NCBI RefSeq assembly: GCF_008629695.1
Contig: NZ_VWSH01000002.1
Span: 527,410 to 591,409 of the forward strand
DNA from: Taibaiella lutea
GTDB lineage: Bacteria > Bacteroidota > Bacteroidia > Chitinophagales > Chitinophagaceae
DNA: 64,000 bases
Reading direction: 5' to 3'
The first letter of the stretch is position 1. Each line of letters opens with the position of its first letter. Shown here piece after piece: positions 27,556 to 37,204 of the stretch. Position numbers and translations under genes: made by a program. A model generated the notes under the pieces. The model saw nothing but the letters and a program-made list of their open reading frames with translations. It searched no databases and was not told the origin of the DNA.

Positions 27556-27588
27556 AGCGTTGCCAATTTTTCAAAAGTTGCCAACGCT
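27556..27588. repeat. Imperfect stem-loop between hemB and hemL
   Basis: AGCGTTG-c-CAA pairs with TTG-c-CAACGCT around a TTTTTCAAAAG-type loop. There is no T-tract afterwards, so transcription may continue into hemL. The GTTGCCAACG core recurs in the terminator after hemL. Confidence 0.5.
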
Positions 27589-27616
27589 ACGTCATATTTA
27601 AAATAACATTTCCAAA

Positions 27617-28903
27617 ATGTATCAAAGTAGCAAATCCCTTTTTGAACGTGCCCAACAATCTATTCCGGGTGGTGTAAACTCTCCGGTGCGTGCGTTTAAA
27701 AGTGTAGGTGGAACGCCTGTATTTATTAAGAGTGCCAAAGGTGCTTATATGGTTGATGAAGATGGCAATCAATATATAGATTACATCAACTCTTGGGGGC
27801 CGATGGTTTTAGGACATGCCTATGAGCCTGTAGTAAAAGCTATTCAGGCGAAAGTTGCATTAGGCACTTCTTTTGGTGCACCAACAGAATTGGAAATAGA
27901 AATTGCTGAATTAATCAAATCAATGGTGCCAAATGTTGACTTGATTCGGATGGTGAACAGTGGTACAGAAGCCTGTATGAGTGCAGTACGCTTAGCTCGT
28001 GGTTATACAGGACGTAATAAGATCATTAAGTTTGAAGGTTGTTATCATGGACATGCCGATTGCTTTTTAGTGAAGGCAGGGAGCGGCGTTGCTACTTTCG
28101 GTATTCAGCATGTGCCGGGTGTTACAGCTGCTGTCGCAAATGATACGCTTACCTGCGCTTATAACGACTTAAATGCTGTTAAAGCATTGTTTGCAAATAA
28201 TAAAGAAGAAATTGCTGCTATTATAATAGAACCTGTTGCCGGTAATATGGGCTGCATTCCGCCTGCAGAAGGCTTTCTGGAAGGCCTGAGAAGTCTTTGT
28301 ACTGAAATGGGCTCCTTGTTAATCTTTGACGAAGTAATGACGGGGTTCAGATTGGCAAAGGGTGGGGCACAGGAACGCTTGAAGATTGATGCCGATTTGG
28401 TTTGTTATGGAAAAGTAATAGGAGCCGGTATGCCTGTTGGTGCATTTGGTGGCCGCAAGGAAATAATGGAACATATTGCTCCGCTTGGGAATGTTTATCA
28501 GGCCGGAACCCTTAGCGGTAACCCTTTGGCAATGATTGCAGGTTACACCTTATTGCATGAGTTGAAAACGAATACTGACAGGTTTTCTTCAATAGAAAAG
28601 AAAGCGGATTATTTAAAGGACGGATTAATAAAAGTATTAGATGCTTCAGGATTTCCTTATCGCATCAATCATTTGGGAAGTATGCTGAGCATACATTTCA
28701 GCGAAAATGATATTACTGACTTTGAAGCGGCTGCGTCGGCCAACAATGCAAGATTCAATCAATTTTTTCATGCTATGCTGAAACGTGGTATTTACCTGCC
28801 GCCATCTGCATTTGAAACATGGTTTATCAGTGACGCGTTAAGCTATGAAGATTTGGATAAAACTATTGAAGCGGCAAAGGAAGCATTAGCAGAAATTGAA
28901 TAA
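27617..28903 (+). CDS. hemL: Glutamate-1-semialdehyde 2,1-aminomutase
   Basis: 428 residues. A PLP-dependent class III aminotransferase that converts glutamate-1-semialdehyde (the HemA product) to 5-aminolevulinate. The PLP lysine is in [17 protein letters not shown] (about residue 265); the PLP-binding [18 protein letters not shown] and [12 protein letters not shown] blocks are intact, as is the N-terminal [12 protein letters not shown]. It is the last gene of the haem cluster and is followed by a perfect terminator. Confidence 0.97.
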   Translation: MYQSSKSLFERAQQSIPGGVNSPVRAFKSVGGTPVFIKSAKGAYMVDEDGNQYIDYINSWGPMVLGHAYEPVVKAIQAKVALGTSFGAPTELEIEIAELIKSMVPNVDLIRMVNSGTEACMSAVRLARGYTGRNKIIKFEGCYHGHADCFLVKAGSGVATFGIQHVPGVTAAVANDTLTCAYNDLNAVKALFANNKEEIAAIIIEPVAGNMGCIPPAEGFLEGLRSLCTEMGSLLIFDEVMTGFRLAKGGAQERLKIDADLVCYGKVIGAGMPVGAFGGRKEIMEHIAPLGNVYQAGTLSGNPLAMIAGYTLLHELKTNTDRFSSIEKKADYLKDGLIKVLDASGFPYRINHLGSMLSIHFSENDITDFEAAASANNARFNQFFHAMLKRGIYLPPSAFETWFISDALSYEDLDKTIEAAKEALAEIE

Positions 28904-28927
28904 ATAATAGCTTGCCGGATTTGAGTT

Positions 28928-28966
28928 AAAAGAGTTGCCAACGTTTTAAAAGCTGGCAACTCTTTT
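28928..28966. terminator. Bidirectional terminator, hemL / carbonic anhydrase
   Basis: AAAAGAGTTGCCA (28928-28940) pairs perfectly with TGGCAACTCTTTT (28954-28966), between the convergent stop codons. Confidence 0.85.
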
Positions 28967-28988
28967 AGAATTGTTTATTTCCGAAGGA

Positions 28989-29612
28989 TTAATCAAGATG
29001 ATATATCTCCATAATATCTTTCAGGATTTTTTCGAAATCAATTTTCAAGTCAATCAACTTTCCTGTTTTTATATCAAAAACCCAGCCATGTACTTTTAAG
29101 CCTCTCTTTTTATAAGCCTCCTGAACAGCTGCGGTTTTAATAAGGTTAACACATTGTTCCTGCACGTTTAATTCCACTAAACGATCATACCTGGCAGCTT
29201 CATCCAATGCATTCATTTCATCTTTGTGTAAACGATAGACATCTCTGATGTTTCTCAACCAGGGGTTTAACAAGCCTAAATCTGCAGATTGCATAGCAGC
29301 TTTCACGCCGCCACAATTATAATGCCCGCAAACTACAACGTGATTCACTTCCAGATGTCTCACGGCATAATTGATAACCGACATTACATTCAGGTCAATA
29401 TTGTTTACAAGATTAGCAATATTACGATGCACGAAAGCCTCTCCCGGCTGTATTCCCATAATATCTTCTGCTGTAACTCTGCTATCGGAACAGCCAATGT
29501 ATAAGAATTCAGGGTTCTGTCCGCTTGCTAATTTTTCAAAATATTGCGGATCAATCTTTAACTTTTCTTCAATCCATGCCTGATTATTTTGGAAAACATC
29601 TTGAATATTCAT
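28989..29612 (-). CDS. can: Beta-class carbonic anhydrase
   Basis: 207 residues. It interconverts CO2 and bicarbonate in the cytoplasm. The zinc ligands are C41, H97 and C100 (GCSDSRV and CGHYNCGG), and the Asp-Arg dyad D43/R45 is present, as expected for an active beta enzyme. The C-terminal IKTGKLIDLKIDF matches the Can/YadF group. Monocistronic, convergent to hemL. A TATCTTCG -7-like sequence is on the minus strand at 29652-29659. Confidence 0.95.
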   Translation of the reverse strand: MNIQDVFQNNQAWIEEKLKIDPQYFEKLASGQNPEFLYIGCSDSRVTAEDIMGIQPGEAFVHRNIANLVNNIDLNVMSVINYAVRHLEVNHVVVCGHYNCGGVKAAMQSADLGLLNPWLRNIRDVYRLHKDEMNALDEAARYDRLVELNVQEQCVNLIKTAAVQEAYKKRGLKVHGWVFDIKTGKLIDLKIDFEKILKDIMEIYHLD

Positions 29613-29824
29613 CAGAAATTTTGTTTTATAATTTTCTCAAATTTTACACCTCGAAGATAAAGTACATAAGTGATTTAATGGCATACGCGGAAATTTAATT
29701 ATTTCAATTCCTGTTTAAATGAAAATGCAATTGCTACCTTTATGCCAGACAGCCAACTATAAATGCTTTGCTGTGTTATTCTTCCGTAAGTAAATGAGAA
29801 GATAAACCAAATAATTAAAGAAAT

Positions 29825-31891
29825 ATGGCACATAAGAATAAAAAGAAAAAACAATCGGTTCCTAAAAAGCAAAGAGCTAAATCGCCGCTTTCAGGTAAAG
29901 ATGCTGTTGGTATTTTAGATGTATCGAAAGGCGGACTTGGCTTTGTAAAAGTAGAAGGCTGGGAACAGGATTTGTTAGTGCGGCCTGAAAATATGGGTAC
30001 TGCTTTTCATGGCGATAAAGTGAAAGTCATTGTAGAAAACGTTAATACCAAAGGAAGGCCGGAAGGAAGCATTAAAGAAGTTATTGAACGCAGGCAGATA
30101 GAATTTACAGGTAAATTAGAAGTGACTGAAAAATTTGCATTCCTTATTCCTGACAAGGAAAATATGCGTGTAGATATTTTTGTTCCTCCTCACAAATTAA
30201 AGGGAGGAAAAACCGGTGATCATGCTATTGTAAAAATTGTAGAATGGCCCATCAAATCCAAAAATCCTGTCGGTGAAGTGGTAGAATTATTGACCAATCA
30301 ACGTGTCAATGAAATTGCAATGAAAAGCATTCTTGTAGAAGCCGGCTTTCCGTTGCATTTTTCAGATGATGCTATGGAGGAAGCGGCACGTATTCCTGAT
30401 ATATTGGATAGTGAAGAAATCAAGAAAAGGAAAGATTGCAGAGATGTATTCACCATTACTATTGACCCGGCTGATGCAAAGGATTTTGATGATGCCATTT
30501 CTATCCGTCCCTTAAAAAGCGGCTATTATGAAGTTGGCGTACACATTGCCGATGTAAGTTATTATGTGCAACCCGACACTGAATTGGATAAAGAAGCTTA
30601 TGAACGTGCAACCTCTGTTTATTTGCCGGACAGGGTTTTGCCTATGTTGCCCGAGCATATATCAAATGTGCTTTGTTCTTTACGCCCCAACGAAGATAAA
30701 TTTACGTTTTCCGCTATTTTTCAAATGAATGAAGCAGGTGATGTAAAACAATACTGGATAGGCAGGACAGTTATTCATTCCAACAGAAGATACGCTTATG
30801 AAGAAGCACAACAAATTATAGAAACAGGTAAAGGCGATTATGCCAAAGAGATATTATTGCTTCATAAAATTTCACAAAACCTCAGAGCAGAACGTTTTAA
30901 AAAAGGAGCCATAAATTTTTCTTCACAAGAAGTAAGATTCAAATTAGATGCCGAAGGTATTCCTGTCGGTATTGAAATAAAAGAAAGTAAAGAGGCCAAT
31001 CAATTAATAGAAGAATTGATGTTGCTGGCAAATAAAACAGTTGCAGGATTTGTGCAAAAGAAAAAAGTGAATAAAGTTGATATTCCTTTCCCGTATCGTG
31101 TGCACGATGCACCAAATGAAGATAAGTTAGCAGTATTTGCTGCATTTGCATCTCGGTTCGGTTATAAATTTAATCTGAACGATCCTGATAAAATTGCGGA
31201 ATCATTTAATCAGATGCTGGCGGCAGTACAAGGAAAACCTGAACAACATGTGTTGGAACAATTAGGCATCCGCACAATGGCCAAAGCTATTTATACCACT
31301 GATAATATTGGCCACTATGGCCTGGGATTTGAAAGTTATTGCCATTTTACTTCGCCTATCCGCCGCTATCCTGATGTGATGGTACATAGAATAGTGCAGC
31401 AATGTATTGATGACAAAGTGAAGATTGATAAGAAAATGGAAGCTAAATGCCGCCATTGCAGCGATCAGGAACGCAAAGCAATGGAAGCAGAACGCGGTGC
31501 CAATAAATACAAACAAGTTGAATACATGCAAAAATTTGTGGGCGATGTATTCGATGCTGTTATCAGTGGGGTTTCTTCTTTTGGGTTCTGGGCCGAAACG
31601 GTGGAACATAAATGCGAAGGCCTGGTTGGCTTAGCCGAATTATCTCTTGCCTTAAAAGATGAATTTACTTTCCTCGAGAATGATTATGCTTTGGTTGGAA
31701 TGCATACAGGTAAGCGATTCCGGATAGGGGATAAAGTGAAAATTCAGGTTTTGGCTGCCAATCTTGAAAAACGCCAGATAGACTTTGGTTATGCTGCAGA
31801 AGATGGTAAAACACAGGAAAAGCCTGCGTCAAAAGTCCCCAAAAAGCCTAAGTCAGAAGGAGGAAAAGGTCCTAAAAGGAAAAAGGAATAA
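29825..31891 (+). CDS. rnr: Ribonuclease R
   Basis: 688 residues. A processive 3'-5' exoribonuclease of the RNB family that degrades structured RNA. Order: basic N-terminal tail, cold-shock OB domains (about 30-170), RNB catalytic domain (about 205-525) with the metal-binding aspartates in TIDPADAKDFDDAISIR (about 210-226), an S1 domain (about 575-660; GDVFDAVISGVSSFGFW), and a Lys-rich C-terminal tail. Length is slightly shorter than Proteobacterial RNase R but normal for Bacteroidota. The 212-base upstream region has a TACCTTTA -7-like sequence near 29733. Confidence 0.96.
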   Translation: MAHKNKKKKQSVPKKQRAKSPLSGKDAVGILDVSKGGLGFVKVEGWEQDLLVRPENMGTAFHGDKVKVIVENVNTKGRPEGSIKEVIERRQIEFTGKLEVTEKFAFLIPDKENMRVDIFVPPHKLKGGKTGDHAIVKIVEWPIKSKNPVGEVVELLTNQRVNEIAMKSILVEAGFPLHFSDDAMEEAARIPDILDSEEIKKRKDCRDVFTITIDPADAKDFDDAISIRPLKSGYYEVGVHIADVSYYVQPDTELDKEAYERATSVYLPDRVLPMLPEHISNVLCSLRPNEDKFTFSAIFQMNEAGDVKQYWIGRTVIHSNRRYAYEEAQQIIETGKGDYAKEILLLHKISQNLRAERFKKGAINFSSQEVRFKLDAEGIPVGIEIKESKEANQLIEELMLLANKTVAGFVQKKKVNKVDIPFPYRVHDAPNEDKLAVFAAFASRFGYKFNLNDPDKIAESFNQMLAAVQGKPEQHVLEQLGIRTMAKAIYTTDNIGHYGLGFESYCHFTSPIRRYPDVMVHRIVQQCIDDKVKIDKKMEAKCRHCSDQERKAMEAERGANKYKQVEYMQKFVGDVFDAVISGVSSFGFWAETVEHKCEGLVGLAELSLALKDEFTFLENDYALVGMHTGKRFRIGDKVKIQVLAANLEKRQIDFGYAAEDGKTQEKPASKVPKKPKSEGGKGPKRKKE

Positions 31892-32030
31892 AAATTGAGG
31901 CATTTACTAAGGGTTTTTCCACAATCTCTTGTCTTTAAGAAAAGAAGCAGAAAAATGCTTTTTAAAAATTAAGAGAAAAGAAAAATTATTATTACATTTA
32001 CCTCCGTTCAGCAAAACATTAATTCGAAAA

Positions 32031-32525
32031 ATGAAAAAAGTAATATTTGCTTTGGCTATATGCGCCTCGATAGTTTCCTGTCAGAAAGAAGAAGACACCA
32101 AACCTATTGACGTTTCCAAAACCGTTTATTTAATGGATAAAAGTTGGGTTGTGAAAGCGTGGAGTATCAGGCCTGATGTGAGTGATACTTTATCAGCTCC
32201 GGATTCCACTTATTTTAACTCAATAAACGGATGCGAAAAAGATAACTATTTAGTTTTCAATTCATCATCAAGAGCTTCTATTCATGAAGGCAGTTCAAAA
32301 TGCGATCAACAAGCGCCTGACAGTGTAATGTATGGTTATACCTTAAGTAATAATGATAGTCATATCCTTATATTCACTAATCCGGACGAAGTTGATCATG
32401 GCACTTATATTGATGGAGAGATAAAATACGCTTCAATCGATACATTCTCGATTAAATACAGATTGCCAAAACCAGGCGATTCCTCAATAACTCAGGAATT
32501 TATCAAAACTTACGTAAAACATTAA
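32031..32525 (+). CDS. Hypothetical lipoprotein
   Basis: 164 residues from the ATG at 32031, which starts at a lipoprotein signal (MKKVIFALAICASIVSC, then QKEEDTK). The frame is open 34 codons upstream, but that part is basic and not signal-like. The mature domain has a single TYF..INGCEKDNYLVF block with two cysteines (about 62 and 87) that resembles the lipocalin-like/DUF5004-type lipoproteins of Bacteroidota, an uncertain assignment. Follows rnr by 139 bases and ends before a terminator. Confidence 0.65.
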   Translation: MKKVIFALAICASIVSCQKEEDTKPIDVSKTVYLMDKSWVVKAWSIRPDVSDTLSAPDSTYFNSINGCEKDNYLVFNSSSRASIHEGSSKCDQQAPDSVMYGYTLSNNDSHILIFTNPDEVDHGTYIDGEIKYASIDTFSIKYRLPKPGDSSITQEFIKTYVKH

Positions 32526-32542
32526 TAAAATAATTTAATTTA

Positions 32543-32576
32543 AAGATAGCCAGGTTAATGTCTGGCTATTTTTTTG
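32543..32576 (+). terminator. Intrinsic terminator after lipoprotein gene
   Basis: GATAGCCAG pairs with CTGGCTATT across an eight-base loop and is followed by seven T bases. Confidence 0.85.
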
Positions 32577-32752
32577 TGCCGGCTAAATAAGAGTTATTCA
32601 ATGCTTACACCAATTAAATAACTTTAGGCCAAGGTAATTTTAGGTGCACTTTTTTCACGAGGCAAAATATCTTACCAGCTATTTGCTGTTGTTATTTTTT
32701 ACCATCAACATTAAAATGGTTTTTCAATTACTATCAATCTGATTCAGTCAAA

Positions 32753-32792
32753 ACAAAAGGCGAATCAATACTACATTGATTCGCCTTTTATA
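32753..32792. terminator. Terminator of the RND efflux operon
   Basis: AAAAGGCGAATCAAT and ATTGATTCGCCTTTT form a perfect 15-bp stem with a five-base loop, 20 bases beyond the RND stop codon; A/T tracts allow function in both directions. The 32577-32752 interval shows no gene. Confidence 0.85.
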
Positions 32793-32810
32793 ATTTAAAT
32801 GAAGCTCGTT

Positions 32811-35800
32811 TTATTCTTCATCATTGTAAAATAACTGTTCTGTGTTGTTTTTAGCTAATTTCTTTTTGTATGAAATTTTGGTAATTACTACAAACAGAAC
32901 CGGCACAATAAAGATGGCCAGACTGGTAGCAGCAAGCATACCTCCTAAAACAGTTACACCAATTGTATTTCTTGCAACGGAACTGGCTCCGGAGGCAACC
33001 GCCAACGGTAAAACGCCCAGCACAAATGCAATCGACGTCATTAAAATTGGTCGGAAACGAAGTTTGACCGCATCTAAAGTCGCTGAAATAATAGGTTCTC
33101 CATGATCAACCCGCTCTTTTGCGAATTCAACAATCAAAATTGCATTTTTTGCAGAAAGACCGATTAATGTAATCAAACCGATTTGCGCATATATATTATT
33201 GGACAATGTCGGAATAAGCGTCAGGGCAAGAATTGCACCAAATACACCGACAGGAACTGCAAACAGGACAGAGAATGGAATAGACCAGCTTTCGTATAAT
33301 GCAGCAAGGAACAAGAATACAAAAGCAATTGACAAAGCAAATATGTAAGTAGATGTATTGCCCGATTTTATTTCCTGGGCGCTTAAGCCGGAAAATTCAT
33401 ATCCATAACCATTCGGTAAAGTTTTGGCAGCCACACGTTGCAAAGCCTCAATGGCTTGTCCGCTACTGTATCCTGCTTTCGGGTTACCATCAACTTCCGC
33501 ACTCCGGTAAATGTTGAAATGCGAAATCAATGGTGCAGATTCTGTCGGTTCATAAGTCACGATAGTACTTAACGGTACCATCTCTCCCGATGAATTTTTT
33601 ACATAATAATTACCTATGCTATTGATATCTTTTCTGTAAGAAGTATCCGCCTGTGCAACCACATAGAAATTTCTTCCGAAAACCGTTAACTGATTGATGT
33701 AAGAACTACCCATATACATTTGCATGGTACTGTAAACGTCCGAAAGGTTAATGCCCAGTTTCTTACATTTTTCCCTGTCTACATTTACTTTATAACCTGG
33801 CGTATGCGCAGAGAAGAACGTAAATGCACCACCGATTTCAGGTTGTTTATTTAATTCACCCACAAAATTGTTGACTACCTTTTCAAACGTTTTTATATCA
33901 TCATTGGATTCCTGTTGCTCTATCTGGAAGCTAAATCCGCCTGTACTACCCAAACCAGGAATGGCCGGTGGCGGTATTACTACAATTTTAGCTTCTTTAA
34001 TGACGGCAAGCCGTTTATTAAGCTCGGCAATAATACCCATTAGCTGCTCGCTTTTCTTTTTACGTTCATCCCAGGGTTTTAATTGCATGAAAATAGTACC
34101 GCTATTGGATTTGGTAGCAAAGCTCACTACGTTCAAACCGCCTAGAGCCGCAAAGTGAGCTACACCCGGCACATCTTTAACAATACTCATTACACTATCC
34201 AAAACATTGATGCTTCGTACAGTTGATGCAGCTTCCGGAATCTCGTACGTAATGTAAATACGTCCGTCATCTTCAGTCGGAATAAAGCCGGTAGGTTTGC
34301 TTTTAAACAAGAATACGTCAGCGATAACCACGCATATCAATAATACAATAACCAATGGCGCACGTTTTATCCATCCTTTCACGCCCAGGGTATAATTCAA
34401 ACTGAATTTTCTGAACATCTTATTAAAGCGGTCAAAGAATTTATCCAATCCTTTCGGGTTCGTTTTGACTGTATGTTCACGTAACATAAGCGAACATAAA
34501 GCCGGTGTAAGTGATAATGCAATAAATGCTGAAATCAAAACGGAGATTGCAATCGTAATTGCAAACTGTTGATACAGTTTACCCACAATTCCCGGAATAA
34601 ATCCTACAGGCACAAACACCGCTGCAAGAATTAAAGCAATGGCAATTACGGGCCCTGTTATATCTTTCAAAGCCTTTTCCGTGGCTTCTTTTGGGGAAAT
34701 ATGTTCTGTATCTATATAATGTTGTACCGCTTCTACAACCACAATAGCATCATCTACCACAATACCGATGGCTAATACAAAACCAAACATGGTAAGTGTA
34801 TTAATAGTAAATCCAAGTGGAATGAAGAAAATAAAAGTACCCACAATAGCCACCGGAATCGCCAATACCGGAATAAGTGTGGAACGCCAGTTTTGAAGGA
34901 ATAGATAAACAACTAAAGTTACAAGCAAAAGCGCTATGATTAAGGTCTCAACCACATCGGCAATAGAAACTTTCACAACAGTCACGGATTCGAAAGGAAC
35001 ATTATAATCGATATCGGCAGGAAATGTTTTCTTCATTTGATCCATAGCCTTGTAAACACCGTCTGCAGTAGTCAATGCATTACTTCCCGGCGCCTGATAT
35101 ACCAATAAATAGGATGCCCTTTTGCCATCTACAAACGAATTGCTCGCATAACTTACTTTACCTAATTGAATACGCGCCACATCCTTAAGATGTACAACAG
35201 AGCCTTCATTGGGATTGGAGCGGATAATGATATTGCCAAAATCTTCCTCAGTTGTCAAACGGCTGTTTGTAAATACAGTATATTCAAAAGTAGATGAAGA
35301 TGCCTGAGGAGGTGTTCCTGTGGAACCCGCTGCAGCTTGCAGGTTTTGTTCATTGATTGCATTCTGAACATCTGAAGCCGTAATGCCTAATTGTGCCAGT
35401 TTATCAGTTTTCAACCATACACGCATACTGAAGTTATCGGCCCTGCTAATAATGTCACCTACACCCGGTACGCGCAAAAGTTTATCTCTTACATAAATAT
35501 TGGAATAGTTATCCGTAAATGGAACGCCATGAGTTCCTTTGGGAGAATATATAGCCACAAGCATCAGAATGCTCGGATTTTTCTTTAAAGTTGTAACACC
35601 TAATTTCTGAACCTGAGCAGGAAGGGTAGGTGTGGCAATGCCTACACGGTTTTGAATATCCAATGCAACGATATTTGGATCAGCTTCAATATTCAGGGTT
35701 GCTGTTATGGAAGACTGGCCATTATTAGCACTGTTACTTTGCAGATAAGCAATGCCGGGTACACCGTTTACCTGCGATTCGATAGGTGTAGTAGTTGTTT

Positions 35801-35978
35801 GTTCTACCGTTTGCGCATCTGCTCCTGTGAAGTTTCCGGTAATCTGAACTGTTGGCGGAGTGATGTTAGGGTATTGGCTTATGGGCATATTCATAATTGC
35901 CAAAGTACCTACCATCAATATTACTATTGAAATAACAATTGCTGTTATTGGCCTTTTTAAAAATATATTGGAACGCAT
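32811..35978 (-). CDS. RND multidrug efflux pump (HAE1/AcrB type)
   Basis: 1,055 residues. The inner-membrane, proton-driven pump of a tripartite efflux system. Features are the N-terminal helix (FLKRPITAIVISIVILMVG), the PISQYPNITPPTVQI segment, periplasmic porter and docking loops, and the 12-helix core with VVDDAIVVVEAV in TM4 carrying the proton-relay aspartates and GKLYQQFAITIAISV. GFIPTEDDGRIY follows TM7. The HAE1 group exports amphiphilic drugs, solvents or metabolites. It is the third gene of an operon with outer membrane factor and fusion protein; a perfect terminator follows. Confidence 0.95.
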   Translation of the reverse strand: MRSNIFLKRPITAIVISIVILMVGTLAIMNMPISQYPNITPPTVQITGNFTGADAQTVEQTTTTPIESQVNGVPGIAYLQSNSANNGQSSITATLNIEADPNIVALDIQNRVGIATPTLPAQVQKLGVTTLKKNPSILMLVAIYSPKGTHGVPFTDNYSNIYVRDKLLRVPGVGDIISRADNFSMRVWLKTDKLAQLGITASDVQNAINEQNLQAAAGSTGTPPQASSSTFEYTVFTNSRLTTEEDFGNIIIRSNPNEGSVVHLKDVARIQLGKVSYASNSFVDGKRASYLLVYQAPGSNALTTADGVYKAMDQMKKTFPADIDYNVPFESVTVVKVSIADVVETLIIALLLVTLVVYLFLQNWRSTLIPVLAIPVAIVGTFIFFIPLGFTINTLTMFGFVLAIGIVVDDAIVVVEAVQHYIDTEHISPKEATEKALKDITGPVIAIALILAAVFVPVGFIPGIVGKLYQQFAITIAISVLISAFIALSLTPALCSLMLREHTVKTNPKGLDKFFDRFNKMFRKFSLNYTLGVKGWIKRAPLVIVLLICVVIADVFLFKSKPTGFIPTEDDGRIYITYEIPEAASTVRSINVLDSVMSIVKDVPGVAHFAALGGLNVVSFATKSNSGTIFMQLKPWDERKKKSEQLMGIIAELNKRLAVIKEAKIVVIPPPAIPGLGSTGGFSFQIEQQESNDDIKTFEKVVNNFVGELNKQPEIGGAFTFFSAHTPGYKVNVDREKCKKLGINLSDVYSTMQMYMGSSYINQLTVFGRNFYVVAQADTSYRKDINSIGNYYVKNSSGEMVPLSTIVTYEPTESAPLISHFNIYRSAEVDGNPKAGYSSGQAIEALQRVAAKTLPNGYGYEFSGLSAQEIKSGNTSTYIFALSIAFVFLFLAALYESWSIPFSVLFAVPVGVFGAILALTLIPTLSNNIYAQIGLITLIGLSAKNAILIVEFAKERVDHGEPIISATLDAVKLRFRPILMTSIAFVLGVLPLAVASGASSVARNTIGVTVLGGMLAATSLAIFIVPVLFVVITKISYKKKLAKNNTEQLFYNDEE

Positions 35979-36050
35979 CTATCGCTATTTTGAAAATGAA
36001 CTGGCAATAAAAATTGTAAAATAAAATCAGGGTGAAAGACCTGTTGTTAC

Positions 36051-37172
36051 TTACTTTGCTGGCGCAGCAGGCGCAGGGCCTATCTGAACAAACGAACTGT
36101 CTTTTAATTTCTGAACGCCATCCGTAACAACTGTTTCTCCCTTTTCAAGACCTGACAGCACAACAATATTTTCATCTGCTTTATTGCCTAAAACTACTTT
36201 GCGTTCTGAAACCTGTTTACCATTAAATACCACAAAAACAAAGTTTTCTCCAAGTTGCTGCACGATGGCTTTATTCGGAATCAGCAGGCTCTTATCTGTG
36301 TTATTATGTTTCACTAATACATTGCAGGTAATACCGGCTTTTAAATTTTTTTGTCCGTTAGGGAATACCAACCGGGCTTTTAAGGTACCTGTGTTAGGAT
36401 CCACGGAACGGTCTAACAAAGCAAGATGTCCGGATGAAGGATATACAGAACCATCAGGCATTTTCAAAGTAAAAATAGAATCCTGTTCTACTTCCTTGTC
36501 TTTGCCTAAATAGCTTATGAAACGCGCGATCTTTGTCTGGTCGATGGCAATATCTACCGCCATCGGATCATCCGAAGACACTGTATTCAATAAAGATTGC
36601 TGATAAACTGAAGTGCCTACCTTTACCTGCGAGATACCTATTGTACCGTCAAAGGGCGCATAAATAGATGCGTATTTGAGGTTAGTTTGAAGGCTGTTAA
36701 CCGTTGCCTGTGCTGCTTTTACCTGCATTTTGGAACTTTCCAGATCGGCAAGGGCATGGTCTAATATTTGTTTTGCAATCGCATCTTTTTTATCCAGTGC
36801 TGTATATCTGTCTGCGTCTTTCTGTGCTTTGTTCAGATTGGCCTGAGCCACAGCCACATTGGCCTGCGCCTGATTTACATTGCTTTGATAGGCTTGTTGG
36901 TCAATTGTATATAATAACTGGCCCTTCTTTACCTGTTGCCCATCCTGAAAATGAATAGCAGTTATATAACCTGCTACTTGCGGACGGATTTCAACCTGAT
37001 TTAATGCAGTTACGGTACCCGGAAAATCTTCCAGATATACGGCATCGCCTTCCGTAACTTCTGCAACAGATACAGATGTTGGTGGTGGTGCTTTAGGTGC
37101 TTCTTTGCCACCGCAAGATGCAAGTGCTGCAATAGATGTAAGAGATAGCGCTATGTTTGATAAACGTTTCAT
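36051..37172 (-). CDS. RND efflux periplasmic adaptor (membrane fusion protein)
   Basis: 373-residue lipoprotein: MKRLSNIALSLTSIAALASC with Cys20, then mature domains of the AcrA/MexA type: beta-barrel/lipoyl halves (VRPQVAGYITAIHFQDGQQV around residue 66), a coiled hairpin (NVAVAQANLNKAQKDADRYT), and a C-terminal membrane-proximal domain (VVLSGLEKGETVVTDGVQKL). It bridges the pump and the outer-membrane channel. Located 72 bases before the pump gene and 32 after the outer-membrane factor gene. Confidence 0.95.
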   Translation of the reverse strand: MKRLSNIALSLTSIAALASCGGKEAPKAPPPTSVSVAEVTEGDAVYLEDFPGTVTALNQVEIRPQVAGYITAIHFQDGQQVKKGQLLYTIDQQAYQSNVNQAQANVAVAQANLNKAQKDADRYTALDKKDAIAKQILDHALADLESSKMQVKAAQATVNSLQTNLKYASIYAPFDGTIGISQVKVGTSVYQQSLLNTVSSDDPMAVDIAIDQTKIARFISYLGKDKEVEQDSIFTLKMPDGSVYPSSGHLALLDRSVDPNTGTLKARLVFPNGQKNLKAGITCNVLVKHNNTDKSLLIPNKAIVQQLGENFVFVVFNGKQVSERKVVLGNKADENIVVLSGLEKGETVVTDGVQKLKDSSFVQIGPAPAAPAK

Positions 37173-37204
37173 AAGCTAAAAGCTATTCAGTTTTTTTGAT
37201 TGTC

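Noticed and set aside
27556-27588. Intrinsic terminator between hemB and hemL
   Set aside because: The stem is imperfect and not followed by a T-tract.
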